Of a DNA stretch of 64,000 nucleotides, positions 52,673 to 60,686 are shown in pieces. Both the position numbers and the translations under genes were made by a program. The notes beneath the pieces are model-generated. The model was not told the origin of the DNA and searched no databases. It saw only the letters and a program-made list of their open reading frames with translations. This DNA is from Nocardia brasiliensis NBRC 14402 (GTDB lineage Bacteria > Actinomycetota > Actinomycetes > Mycobacteriales > Mycobacteriaceae), in assembly GCF_000308475.2 (NCBI RefSeq), contig NZ_BAFT02000062.1, forward strand, positions 124,001 through 188,000, given 5' to 3'. Within the stretch, counting starts at the first letter, position 1; each line of letters opens with the position of its first letter.

Positions 52673-53598
52673 CGTCCTACCTCCTCGAGGGTGTGCACGT
52701 CGGACTCGAGTTCGCCGGCTTCGTACCGGCGCACCAGCGTCATGTACGTCTCCTCCAGCGAGGCGCGCCGGACCTCCAGATCGCCGATCGCGCTGCCGTA
52801 CTGCTTGAAGAGTTCGTGCACGAACTCGGTCGATTCGGCGGTCGAGTGCACGAACCGCTGCCCGTCGTTGGTCCAGCTGATCTCGGCCTGGCCGGAGACC
52901 CGCCGCGACAGTTCGTCGGCCGAGCCGTCGGCGATGATCCGGCCGCCGGCCAGGATCATGATCCGATCGGCGAGTTTCTCGGCCTCGTCGAGGTCGTGTG
53001 TGGTGAGCAGGATGGTGGTCTGCTGGTCGTCGGCGAGCCGGTGCACCAGGTCGTGGAACTCGCGCCTGGCCTCCGGATCGAAGCCGGCGGTGGGCTCGTC
53101 CAGGAACAGCACCTCGGGACGCCCGACGATGCCGATCGCCACGTCCATCCGGCGCCGCTGGCCACCGGACAAGTCGCGCAGCCGATGGTTCGCCCGATGC
53201 GTGAGACCGACGGCCTCGATGAGTTCGTCGGTGTCCCACGGCCTTCGGATCCGATCCGTGCCGTAGGGCGCGTAAAAGGCGCCTTGATAGTCGAGCAGTT
53301 CACGCACACGCCACTTGCCGTGATCGCGCCACGACTGCAAGACGACGCCGACGCGGGCCCGCCACGTCTCGTCGCCGTGTGCCGGATCGACGCCGAGGAT
53401 CTCGACCCGGCCGGCCGACCGCATCCGGAAGCCTTCGAGGATCTCGATGGTGGTGGTCTTGCCCGCCCCGTTCGGCCCGAGCAGCACGAGCACTTCACCG
53501 TGGCGGGCCTGAAAGGTCACGTCGTGCAGCACGTCGGTCGAGCCGTAACGCATCCGCAGCTTTTCGACGTCGAGGACGACGTCCTGACCCACTGTCAT
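52669..53598 (-). CDS. ABC transporter ATP-binding protein
   Basis: A 309-residue ATPase with Walker A GPNGAGKTTTIEI, Q-loop VVLQSWRDHGK, signature LSGGQRRRMD, Walker B EVLFLDEPTAGFD and the H-loop TTHDLDE. A ~75-residue C-terminal extension follows, as in DrrA-type drug or lipid exporters. ATG 53598 has GGGAGGGA upstream. It is the first gene of a three-gene operon with the ABC-2 permease and a small XRE regulator. Confidence 0.95.
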   Translation of the reverse strand: MTVGQDVVLDVEKLRMRYGSTDVLHDVTFQARHGEVLVLLGPNGAGKTTTIEILEGFRMRSAGRVEILGVDPAHGDETWRARVGVVLQSWRDHGKWRVRELLDYQGAFYAPYGTDRIRRPWDTDELIEAVGLTHRANHRLRDLSGGQRRRMDVAIGIVGRPEVLFLDEPTAGFDPEARREFHDLVHRLADDQQTTILLTTHDLDEAEKLADRIMILAGGRIIADGSADELSRRVSGQAEISWTNDGQRFVHSTAESTEFVHELFKQYGSAIGDLEVRRASLEETYMTLVRRYEAGELESDVHTLEEVGR

Positions 53599-53631
53599 AA
53601 TTCCCTCCCGATGGTGGGCATCCCTCGATTC

Positions 53632-53644
53632 GTAGCATAACTAC
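53632..53644 (-). promoter_or_regulatory. GTAG-N5-CTAC dyad overlapping a -10 of the ABC operon
   Basis: The dyad encloses TATGCT (minus strand), a reasonable -10 that would give a ~28-nt leader containing the GGGAGGGA ribosome site. The XRE protein encoded at the operon end is the natural candidate repressor. Confidence 0.45.
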
Positions 53645-53702
53645 TACATTCCGCCGCGACAATGCGCAGCACTGATCGATCCCCGGTTGACACGCAGCCA
53701 AA

Positions 53703-53730
53703 CGGCTGCCTATCCTGCAACAGGCAGCCG
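53703..53730. promoter_or_regulatory. 9-bp inverted repeat, candidate ArsR operator
   Basis: CGGCTGCCT (53703-53711) and AGGCAGCCG (53722-53730) are perfect arms with a 10-bp spacer. The site sits in the -35 region of the ArsR-SRPBCC gene. Confidence 0.55.
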
Positions 53731-53749
53731 GAAGGGTGCATATTCCCGG

Positions 53750-53755
53750 TAAGGT
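53750..53755 (+). promoter_or_regulatory. -10 box of the ArsR-SRPBCC gene
   Basis: TAAGGT lies 5 nt before ATG 53761, with no separate leader. The spacing is short but fits a leaderless start. Confidence 0.4.
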
Positions 53756-53760
53756 GGGGC

Positions 53761-54564
53761 ATGGACGAGGTATTCAAAGCGCTGGCCGATCCGCACCGCA
53801 GACGACTGCTGGACAGTCTCAACGCACGCAACGGGCAGACCCTGCGCGAACTGTGCGCGGGGCTGGCGATGGCACGGCAGTCGGTCAGCAAACATCTCGC
53901 AGTGCTCGAGGCCGCGAACCTGATCACCGCCCGGCGCAGCGGCCGCGAAAAACTGCACTACCTCAATGCCGAGCCGATCAACGCCATCACCGAGCGCTGG
54001 ATCAACCGGTACGACCGCTCGCGAGTGCGCGCACTCGCCGACCTGAAGCAAGCACTGGAGGCACATCCCATGAGCGACAACACATTCGTCTACACCACCT
54101 ACATCAGAACCACCGCACAGCAGCTGTGGCGGGCGCTGACGGATTCGGCGTTCACCAGTCGCTACTGGGGCGCGACGTTCGACACCGACTGGCGGCCGGG
54201 CTCGGAAATGGTGTGGCACCAACGTGATTGGAGCAGCAAGGACTCCGAGCAGGTGGTGCTCGAGGCCGACCCGTACACCAGACTGTCCTACACCTGGCAC
54301 AGCTTCGACGCCGAGTTCGCCGCGACCTTCGAGATGAACCCCGACGAGGTCGCCGCCTGGGGCCGCGAACCGCGCTCCAAGGTCACCTTCGAGCTCGAGC
54401 CGGCGGGCGAGGTGGTCAAGCTGACCGTCGTGCACGACGGCTTCGCGCCGGGCAGCGCGGTGCTGGAGGGCATCAGCGGCGGCTGGCCCGCGATCCTGTC
54501 CGGGCTCAAAACCCTGCTGGAGACCGGCGAGCCGCTGCCCGACCCGCAACCTGCGCAGTCCTGA
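53761..54564 (+). CDS. ArsR regulator fused to SRPBCC (AHSA1-like) domain
   Basis: A 267-residue fusion. Residues 1-95 are an ArsR winged helix (MDEVFKALADPHRRRLLDSL, then ARQSVSKHLAVLEAANLI). Residues ~104-265 are a START/SRPBCC domain of the AHSA1 type (YTTYIRTTAQQLWRALTDSA, FDTDWRPGSEMVW, GGWPAILSGLKTLLETG). The two are usually separate, overlapping genes; here an internal ATG at 54070 marks the junction. The SRPBCC domain may bind a hydrophobic ligand that controls DNA binding. No metal-binding cysteine motif is seen. Confidence 0.92.
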   Translation: MDEVFKALADPHRRRLLDSLNARNGQTLRELCAGLAMARQSVSKHLAVLEAANLITARRSGREKLHYLNAEPINAITERWINRYDRSRVRALADLKQALEAHPMSDNTFVYTTYIRTTAQQLWRALTDSAFTSRYWGATFDTDWRPGSEMVWHQRDWSSKDSEQVVLEADPYTRLSYTWHSFDAEFAATFEMNPDEVAAWGREPRSKVTFELEPAGEVVKLTVVHDGFAPGSAVLEGISGGWPAILSGLKTLLETGEPLPDPQPAQS

Positions 54565-54678
54565 CGGCACCACCGGCGGGGCGGCGGCCGTTGTATATTC
54601 GGACTCCGGCATCGAGGCCGCACCCGAGGTGACGGACGCCGGTCAGCACCGAGCGAGTTCGAAGGCCAGAGGTTTGCG

Positions 54679-55047
54679 GTGGCGGTACACAGTGACGAGT
54701 TCTTCCGGATCATCGACGCGCTCGTCGACGTGCGCAGCACTGCGGGCGAGAAATACACCTCCTACAAGGTGCGCGGGAAACTGTTCGGCTACTACTGGCC
54801 GCGCACCCAGACCGTCGGCCTGAAGCAGACGCTGTCGGAGCAGCAGGCCCTGGTCTGCGAGCGGCCGAAGGTTTTCGAAGAGCAGTTCACCGCAGGCGGT
54901 TTCGGCTGGGTCGTCGTCCATCTGGACGGCATCGAGGCCGACGAACTGGCCGAACTCGTCTTCGAGGCATGGCGCCTGTCCGCCCCCGATGCCTTGCTCG
55001 ACGAGGTGCCCGAGTGGAGTCCGGCACCGCACCGGCAATCGCGGTAG
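54679..55047 (+). CDS. MmcQ/YjbR-family protein
   Basis: A 122-residue protein with the YjbR double-wing fold. It has EKYTSYKVRGKLFGYYWPRT, LVCERPKVFEEQFTAGGFGW and AWRLSAPDALLDE at the C-terminus. DNA binding has been suggested for the family, but its role is unknown. The start is GTG 54679. It lies 114 bp after the ArsR-SRPBCC gene. Confidence 0.82.
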   Translation: MAVHSDEFFRIIDALVDVRSTAGEKYTSYKVRGKLFGYYWPRTQTVGLKQTLSEQQALVCERPKVFEEQFTAGGFGWVVVHLDGIEADELAELVFEAWRLSAPDALLDEVPEWSPAPHRQSR

Positions 55048-55090
55048 CCGCGCCGGGCGCGGGAATCGGCCAGGCGGCAGGATGGATCGC

Positions 55091-55723
55091 ATGAGCAGTG
55101 CGATCGAACGAGCGCCCCGGCGCCGGACCATGCAGCAGCGCCGCGAGGCCACGGTCGCGAAGTTGATCGACGCGACCATCGAGGCGATCTGCGAGGTCGG
55201 CATCGATCGGGCTTCGGTGCGCGAGATCTGCAGTCGCGCCGGACTGTCCAGCGGCGCGATGTTCAAGCAGTTCGATGGCCGTCCGGAGCTGATCGCGGCG
55301 GCCTCGGAGGAGATCCTGGCCCGTCTGCTGCGCCAGTTCCATGCGGTGGTCGACCATTTGGCGCAGGGCGAGAGTTCGCTCGAGGCGACGGTTGGCTTCC
55401 TGCGCTCGGCGATGAGCACGCCGCTCACTCACGCCCTGCGCCAGATCTATATCGCCACCCTGCACGATCCGGAGTTGCAGGCCCGGATCGCGCCCGCGGT
55501 GAGCAGCTATTACAGCGAACTCACCACGCACGCCGAGCAGACGGACGCGTTGGCGCAGTTCCCCGCACACGTCCGCGAGCCGCTCACGTTCATCGTGGTG
55601 CACCTGTTCTCAGGCGAGGCCCTCACCCGCGTCGCGTACCCGCGCCCCGATATCCAGGATCGCATCCTCGAGGTCACCCTCGACATGCTCGCCACCTACG
55701 CCGCAGCTCTGAAGATGCGCTGA
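55091..55723 (+). CDS. TetR-family regulator
   Basis: A 210-residue protein. The N-terminal helix-turn-helix is IDRASVREICSRAGLSSGAM with FKQFDGRPELI. The C-terminal ligand domain has LLRQFHAVVDHLAQGE and LRQIYIATLHDPEL. ATG 55091 is preferred over ATG 55082. It is followed by a 14-bp palindrome (55742-55755) and then another TetR gene. No target enzyme is obvious. Confidence 0.9.
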   Translation: MSSAIERAPRRRTMQQRREATVAKLIDATIEAICEVGIDRASVREICSRAGLSSGAMFKQFDGRPELIAAASEEILARLLRQFHAVVDHLAQGESSLEATVGFLRSAMSTPLTHALRQIYIATLHDPELQARIAPAVSSYYSELTTHAEQTDALAQFPAHVREPLTFIVVHLFSGEALTRVAYPRPDIQDRILEVTLDMLATYAAALKMR

Positions 55724-55741
55724 AGGCCACGTCTACCAGCA

Positions 55742-55755
55742 GGTTCGATCGAACC
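55742..55755. promoter_or_regulatory. 14-bp perfect palindrome between the two TetR genes
   Basis: GGTTCGATCGAACC lies just upstream of a TTGACC (55757-55762) that could be the -35 of the second TetR gene. It may be an operator for either TetR protein, or a short terminator for the first. Confidence 0.45.
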
Positions 55756-55773
55756 GTTGACCTTGCCCGAAGA

Positions 55774-55793
55774 GTGAGTGTACAGTCACTCAC
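55774..55793 (+). promoter_or_regulatory. autoregulatory TetR operator over a leaderless promoter
   Basis: GTGAGTGTACAGTCACTCAC has 7-bp arms (GTGAGTG/CACTCAC) around TACAGT (55781-55786), an excellent -10. The next base is ATG 55794, 7 nt after the -10. With TTGACC at 55757-55762 the promoter is complete, and a bound repressor would cover the -10. Confidence 0.75.
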
Positions 55794-56363
55794 ATGAGCA
55801 AGCGAGGTGCCACTCTCTCCACATCGGAGGTCCGCCGCGACGCCGTCGTGGACGCGGCCATCACCGAGTTCGCCAAGACCGGCTATCACGGCACGCCGAT
55901 CAACAACGTGGCGGCACGGGCGGAGATCTCGCCCGCGTACGTCTTCAAGTTGTTTCCCGGCAAGGTCGCCCTGTTCGTGGCCGCGCTCGACCGCTGCTAT
56001 GAACTGGTCGAGCAGGCCATGTCGGCGGGCGCGGCTCGCGCCGCCGGGGCGAGCCCGGACCAGATCCTGCACGAAATGGGCGGGGCCTACGCCGAACTCA
56101 TCGCGGACAAGCGGCTGCTGATGCTGCAGGTGCACGCCCGCTCGGCCAACGACATCCCTGAGGTCGCCGACGCGATGCGGCGCGGCACCCAGCAGATCAC
56201 CACCTTTGCCAAGCAGCGCTCGGGCGCCGGGGACGAGCAGGTCCAGCGCTTCATCGCCTACGGCGAGCTCTGCCACATGATCACCACCCTCGGCCTCGAC
56301 GCCGGCGACGGCCCCTGGGCCGCCATCCTGACCGCGGGCATTCGGCACCCGAACACCCCCTAG
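55794..56363 (+). CDS. TetR-family regulator, autoregulated
   Basis: A 189-residue protein. The DNA-binding part has VVDAAITEFAKTGYHGTPIN and VAARAEISPAYVFKLFPGK. The C-terminal domain has AYAELIADKRLLMLQVHARS. The start at ATG 55794 follows directly the operator/promoter. A second copy of the operator core is found in front of the downstream MDR oxidoreductase gene (56405-56420), 74 bp after this stop, so both are probably repressed together. Confidence 0.93.
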   Translation: MSKRGATLSTSEVRRDAVVDAAITEFAKTGYHGTPINNVAARAEISPAYVFKLFPGKVALFVAALDRCYELVEQAMSAGAARAAGASPDQILHEMGGAYAELIADKRLLMLQVHARSANDIPEVADAMRRGTQQITTFAKQRSGAGDEQVQRFIAYGELCHMITTLGLDAGDGPWAAILTAGIRHPNTP

Positions 56364-56404
56364 TCCGACCGCGCCCCGACCGGGGCACTCTTTTTACCGC
56401 CATA

Positions 56405-56420
56405 GTGATTGACCAGTCAC
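56405..56420 (+). promoter_or_regulatory. second TetR operator, upstream of the MDR gene
   Basis: GTGATTGACCAGTCAC shares the GTGA-N8-TCAC spacing and the CAGTCAC core with the site at 55774-55789. It overlaps the expected transcription start of the MDR gene (possible -10 CATAGT at 56401-56406). Confidence 0.65.
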
Positions 56421-56436
56421 ACACCAGGAGGACATC

Positions 56437-57471
56437 ATGACCACCACCGCCCTCGAAATCGTGCTGCCGGACCGCGTCGAGCCGAACGGCCTGCGGGTCA
56501 CCACGCGCGAGCTGCCCGCTCCCGGACCGGGCCAGGTACTCGTCCAGGTGGAAGCCTCCGGCGTTTCCTTCGCCGAACAGCAGATGCGCCGCGGCAAGTA
56601 CTACGACCAGCCGGCCTTCCCCTTCGTACCCGGCTACGACCTGGTCGGCACGGTGGCCGAACTCGGCGCCGGCGTCGATCCCGCGCTGCTCGGCCGTCGC
56701 GTCGCCGCGCTGACCAAGGTCGGCGGCTGGAGCAGCATGGTCCTGCTCGAAGCCGCGGAACTCGTGCGGGTACCCGGCGCACTCGATCCGGCCGAAGCGG
56801 AAACCTTTGTGGTGAACGGGATCACGGCATGGCAGATGCTGCACCGCACCGCCGCGGTGCGCCGCGGCCAGACCATCCTGGTGCACGGAGCGAACGGCGG
56901 CGTCGGCTCGACCCTGGTCCAGTTGGCGCGCGCCGCCGGCATCACCGTCATCGGCACCGCATCGGCCCGTAACGCGGCGGCGGTGCAGGCGCTCGGCGCG
57001 ACCTGGATCGACTACCGCGGCGATGTGGCGCAACAGGTTCGGGTCCTGGCCCCGAACGGTGTGGACGCAGTCTTCGACCACGTCGGCGGGCCGGGCATCG
57101 TCGACTCGTTCCGGCTGCTCGCCCCCGGCGGCACCCTGGTCTCCTATGGCACCGCGGCGACCAAGAACGACGAGGGCAACTCCCGGCTGCCCGTGCTGCG
57201 ACTGTTCGCCCGCCTGCTCTGGTGGAATGCGTTGCCCAACAAGCGCAACGCGCACTTCTACAACATCTGGGCGGGCAAGCGTAACGCCGCGCGGTTCCGC
57301 AACCGGATCACCGAGGACCTCGGCGCGGTCTTCGAACTCGCCGCCCAGGGCACGCTGCGCGCGCAGGTCGCCGCGCGTTTCCCGCTCACCGAGGCGGCCC
57401 GGGCCATGGAACTCGCCGAATCCGGCACCGTCACCGGCAAAGTCGTGCTCGTCCCCGACGTGCAGCGCTGA
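56437..57471 (+). CDS. MDR-superfamily quinone-oxidoreductase-like enzyme
   Basis: A 344-residue medium-chain dehydrogenase/reductase. The GroES-like N-terminus has VEASGVSFAEQQMRRGKYY and FVPGYDLVGTVAELG. The Rossmann motif HGANGGVGSTLVQLAR (~150-165) binds NADPH. Zinc-ligand cysteines are absent, which places it with quinone/enone reductases. ATG 56437 has AGGAGG upstream. The TetR operator before the gene suggests induction by a reactive or toxic compound. Confidence 0.93.
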   Translation: MTTTALEIVLPDRVEPNGLRVTTRELPAPGPGQVLVQVEASGVSFAEQQMRRGKYYDQPAFPFVPGYDLVGTVAELGAGVDPALLGRRVAALTKVGGWSSMVLLEAAELVRVPGALDPAEAETFVVNGITAWQMLHRTAAVRRGQTILVHGANGGVGSTLVQLARAAGITVIGTASARNAAAVQALGATWIDYRGDVAQQVRVLAPNGVDAVFDHVGGPGIVDSFRLLAPGGTLVSYGTAATKNDEGNSRLPVLRLFARLLWWNALPNKRNAHFYNIWAGKRNAARFRNRITEDLGAVFELAAQGTLRAQVAARFPLTEAARAMELAESGTVTGKVVLVPDVQR

Positions 57472-57487
57472 AAGCGCAGCATCGGGG

Positions 57488-58357
57488 CTAGGCCCGAATC
57501 GGGTCGGGCAGCCACGGTCGGTGCGGGAGCGGCACGATCCGGCGGGTATGCGCGTAGACCGCCGCGTGCACCCGATCCCGGACACCGAGTTTGGCCAGCA
57601 CGTTGGACACGTGGGTTTTGACCGTCTGCTCGCCGACCCCGAGCACCGCGGCGATCTCCGGATTCGTATAGGCCTTGGCGATCAGCAGCAGCACCTGATG
57701 CTCACGGGCGGTGAGGGTTTCGACTTCCGGCGCACTGGGGAACGGCTCGATGCCAGCGGTCAGCCGGGTAACGAGGCGGCGGGTCAGGTGCGGGTCGATG
57801 AGGGCGTCCCCGCGCGCGGCCATCCGGATGGCCGAGATCAGCCCGTCGGCGGGCAGCGTCTTGACGAGGAAGCCCGTCGCACCGAGACAGAGTGCGCGGT
57901 AGAGGTTTTCGTCGGAGTCGCTGCTGGTGAGGGTGAGGATCCGGGTGCTGCCACCCAGCGCCGCGATGGCGTCGACGGCGGCGGGGCTCTCGAAACCGGG
58001 CAAGTCCAGGTCGAGCAGCGCCACGTCGGGGCGCAGGCGCTCGATCTCGCGGACCGCGGCGGCGCTGTGGTCGGCCTCGGCGACGCATTCGATATCGGAC
58101 TGGGTACCGATCGCCGCGCGCAGGCCGGACCGGAAGATCGCGTGGTTGTCCGCGAGCACCACCGAAATCGCCGAACCCGAGGTGGTTTCGATCCGATCCG
58201 GGGTGCGATCGTCGTGCCGGTCGGTCGCGGTGGGCCGCTGCTCCTCGGCGGCGTAGCGGGCCGCGGCCGGCTCGCTGTGCGTGGCGCTCACCGACAGCGT
58301 GGCCGCAGTGACTGCGAGCACGAGCGACGACGCCACTCGACGCAATGGGTGTGTCAT
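57488..58357 (-). CDS. LuxR-type response regulator with signal-peptide-like N-terminus
   Basis: A 289-residue protein. Residues 1-33 look like a secretory signal: MTHPLRRVASS, a hydrophobic VLAVTAATLSVS, then an AxA-like EPAAA. Residues 34-62 are a polar linker. Residues ~64-180 are a receiver domain with ADNHAIF, phospho-acceptor D116 in LLDLDLPG and K166. A NarL/LuxR helix-turn-helix follows (ETLTAREHQVLLLIAKAYTN to TVKTHVSNVLAKLGV). ATG 58357 has a TAAGGT -10 box 7 nt upstream, and no alternative start exists before the receiver domain. It lies 29 bp downstream of a secY paralog. No histidine kinase is adjacent. Confidence 0.88.
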   Translation of the reverse strand: MTHPLRRVASSLVLAVTAATLSVSATHSEPAAARYAAEEQRPTATDRHDDRTPDRIETTSGSAISVVLADNHAIFRSGLRAAIGTQSDIECVAEADHSAAAVREIERLRPDVALLDLDLPGFESPAAVDAIAALGGSTRILTLTSSDSDENLYRALCLGATGFLVKTLPADGLISAIRMAARGDALIDPHLTRRLVTRLTAGIEPFPSAPEVETLTAREHQVLLLIAKAYTNPEIAAVLGVGEQTVKTHVSNVLAKLGVRDRVHAAVYAHTRRIVPLPHRPWLPDPIRA

Positions 58358-58364
58358 GGTTGCG

Positions 58365-58370
58365 ACCTTA
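58365..58370 (-). promoter_or_regulatory. -10 box of the response regulator gene
   Basis: TAAGGT on the minus strand is 7 nt before ATG 58357. It fixes the start upstream of the hydrophobic leader. Confidence 0.55.
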
Positions 58371-58386
58371 TGTTCCACGCCGCGGG

Positions 58387-59706
58387 TCAGCGCAGGAATC
58401 CCGCGTAGCTCCTGCTCATCAGCCGGCTCTCGAGCTGTTTGACGGTGTCGAGCCCCACACTCACCATGATCAGCACCGAGGTGCCGCCGAATGCCAGGCT
58501 CGACACCCCGCCGCCCGCACCGACGCCGAGCAGTACGTTCGGCAGCACCACGACCGCACCGAGATAGCAGGCGCCGGGCAGCGTGGTCCGGCTGAGCACG
58601 AAGGCCAGATAGTCCGCGGTCGGCTTACCGGGGCGATACCCCGGGATGAATCCGCCGAACTTGCGCATCTCGTCGGCGCGCTCCTGGGGGTTGAAGGTGA
58701 TCGCGACGTAGAAGTAGGTGAAGAACACGATCAACGCGAAGTAGCTCGCTACGTACACCGGGTTGTTGGGGTTCACCAGGTACTTCTGGATCAGCTCCGG
58801 CCAGGTCGCGGTCGGTCCCGCGCTGCCCTGGGTGAGCTGGGTGAGCAGGTTCGGCAGGTAAAGCAGCGAGGACGCGAAGATCACCGGGATGACGCCGGCC
58901 TGATTGACCTTCAACGGCAGATACGTCGACGAGCCGCCGTACATCTTCCGGCCGACCACCCGCTTGGCGTACTGCACCGGAATCCGGCGCTGCCCCTGCT
59001 CGACGAAGACCACGGCCACGATCACCAGCAGCACCGCGACGCAGACGCCGGCGAAAACGAACGCGCCCTTGCTGTCCAGGATCGCCTTACCCTGACTCGG
59101 GAGCTGGGCCGCGATACCGGCGAAGATCAGCAGCGACATCCCGTTACCCAGGCCGCGTTCGGTGATCAGCTCACCGAACCACATGACCAGCGCCGCACCG
59201 GCGGTCAGCACCAGCACGAGCACGACCATGCCGAACAGTCCGTCGTCGGCCAGAATGTCCTGCGGACACCCGCGCAGCAGTTGACGCCGCGCGGCCAGCG
59301 CGACCAGTGTCGACCCCTGCAGCACCGCCAGCGCCATCGCCAGGTAGCGGGTGTACTGGGTGATCTTCGCCTGACCGGTGGCGCCTTCTTTGCGCAGCTC
59401 CTCGAACCGCGGGATCACGACGGTCAGCAGCTGGGTGATGATGCCCGCGGTGATGTAGGGCGTGATGCCGATCGCGAACACCGACAGGTGCAGCATCGCC
59501 CCGCCGGAGAAGAGGTTGATCAGCTGGTAGATGCCCGCGGCGTCGCCGCCGGAGGCGATCGCGACACAGGTGCGCACCGCCGTGAAGTCGACCCCGGGCG
59601 AGGGCAGGGCCGCACCGAGGCGATACAGCGCGAGCAACCCCAGCGTGCAGAGTATTTTCCGCCGCAGGTCCGGAGTCCGAAAGGCCGGTACGAGGGCGGA
59701 AAGCAC
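58387..59706 (-). CDS. secY: SecY protein-translocase subunit, apart from the ribosomal cluster
   Basis: A 439-residue protein with ten predicted spans and full SecY length. It has the plug-side LFSGGAMLHLSVFAIGITPYI, TERGLGNGMSLLIFAGI, the cytoplasmic NPQERADEMRKFGGFIPGYRPG loop and the C-terminal ESRLMSRSYAGFLR. The pore appears complete. GTG 59706 follows AGGAGGA. In actinobacteria the housekeeping secY sits next to adk and map in a ribosomal-protein operon. Here the neighbours are a flavoprotein and a response regulator, so this is probably a second copy. No accessory secA is in the window. Confidence 0.93.
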   Translation of the reverse strand: MLSALVPAFRTPDLRRKILCTLGLLALYRLGAALPSPGVDFTAVRTCVAIASGGDAAGIYQLINLFSGGAMLHLSVFAIGITPYITAGIITQLLTVVIPRFEELRKEGATGQAKITQYTRYLAMALAVLQGSTLVALAARRQLLRGCPQDILADDGLFGMVVLVLVLTAGAALVMWFGELITERGLGNGMSLLIFAGIAAQLPSQGKAILDSKGAFVFAGVCVAVLLVIVAVVFVEQGQRRIPVQYAKRVVGRKMYGGSSTYLPLKVNQAGVIPVIFASSLLYLPNLLTQLTQGSAGPTATWPELIQKYLVNPNNPVYVASYFALIVFFTYFYVAITFNPQERADEMRKFGGFIPGYRPGKPTADYLAFVLSRTTLPGACYLGAVVVLPNVLLGVGAGGGVSSLAFGGTSVLIMVSVGLDTVKQLESRLMSRSYAGFLR

Positions 59707-59855
59707 GGGTCCTCCTGACGAAAGGCAGTGTCGGACAGGACGAATACCTGCCGTGGCCTTCGAACGGTACGGAGCACCGGGGGCGGCTCACGTCGCCCGC
59801 GAGTCGGAATTCGGCCTCCCTCCATCGGGGGAACGCGGGCGATGCGGTCGGATGA

Positions 59856-60545
59856 TCAGACGCGAACCAGCACCTGGTCCAGCGACTTGCGGGTCAGGTT
59901 GGGGACGACGGAGTCGTCGGCAGGGTAGCCGATGGGGATGACGGCGAAAGCCTTCTCGTTGCGGGGACGGGCCAGCACCTCGCCGAGGAATTTCATCGGG
60001 CTCGGCGTGTGCGTGAGGGCGGCCAGGCCGGCCAGATGCAGGGCGGTGAGCAGCATGCCCACGGCGATGCCGACCGATTCGTCGCCGTAGTAGTGCTTGT
60101 AGGTGGTGCCGTCCGCGCGCAGGCCGTAGCGCTGCTGGAAGACCACCAAAAGGTAAGGGGCATCGGTCAAATGCGGTTTGTGCTCGTCGGTGCCGAGCGG
60201 ACGCAGGGCGGAGAGCCATTCCTCGCCGAGGCGGCCGCCGTAGGAGATGCGCTCCTCGGCTTCGGCGGCCTCCCGGATGCGGGCGCGCACCTCGGGATCT
60301 TCCACCAGGACAAAGGTCCACGGTTGTTGATGCGCGCCCGAGGGCGCGGTGTTCGCCACCGCGATGGCGTCGAGCACGAGTTGCTCGGGTACCGGATCGG
60401 TGGAGAACATCCGCACCGTGCGGCGCTCGTCCATTCTGGCGCGCAGCACGGCGGACGCGGCGAGCGCCTGCTCCACCGGAATCCGGTTCGGGTGGTAGGG
60501 AATTGGTTCGTACGGGTGCCCATGCAGCGGAGTCCACGTCATCAT
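59856..60545 (-). CDS. nitroreductase-fold protein of the iodotyrosine deiodinase type
   Basis: A 229-residue FMN enzyme. FMN-phosphate arginines are in RRTVRMF (41-47), then NTAPSGAHQQPWTF. The lid region has E98, Y102 and K123, the residues that in mammalian iodotyrosine deiodinase hold the amino acid zwitterion, with identical spacing (4 and 21 residues). The C-terminal IPIGYPADDSVVPNLTRKSLDQ also matches. Bacterial members reduce halotyrosines; activity here is predicted. ATG 60545 and ATG 60542 are both possible. It lies 149 bp upstream of secY in the same direction. Confidence 0.9.
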   Translation of the reverse strand: MMTWTPLHGHPYEPIPYHPNRIPVEQALAASAVLRARMDERRTVRMFSTDPVPEQLVLDAIAVANTAPSGAHQQPWTFVLVEDPEVRARIREAAEAEERISYGGRLGEEWLSALRPLGTDEHKPHLTDAPYLLVVFQQRYGLRADGTTYKHYYGDESVGIAVGMLLTALHLAGLAALTHTPSPMKFLGEVLARPRNEKAFAVIPIGYPADDSVVPNLTRKSLDQVLVRV

Positions 60546-60622
60546 AGGTGGAGTGTGAACCGCGCCGCCGGAACGGACAACGCTACGGCGCGATTACTGT
60601 CCACTCCACCAGACGCACGAAA

Positions 60623-60674
60623 AGCCCGTCTCGGAATGGCCCGGTGGCGGCCGGGTCCATTCCCGAGACGGGCT
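60623..60674 (-). terminator. long hairpin terminator downstream of the secreted-protein gene
   Basis: Outer arms 60623-60639 and 60657-60674 pair over 17 bp with one bulged base, and an inner CCCGG/CCGGG stem closes the loop. On the minus strand TTTTC follows. It starts 13 nt after the 60687 stop. Confidence 0.75.
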
Positions 60675-60686
60675 ACGCGACGGGAT

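Noticed and set aside
54070..54564. separate SRPBCC gene starting at the internal ATG 54070
   Set aside because: No stop separates it from the ArsR domain in the same frame and no good ribosome site precedes this ATG, so a fusion is preferred.
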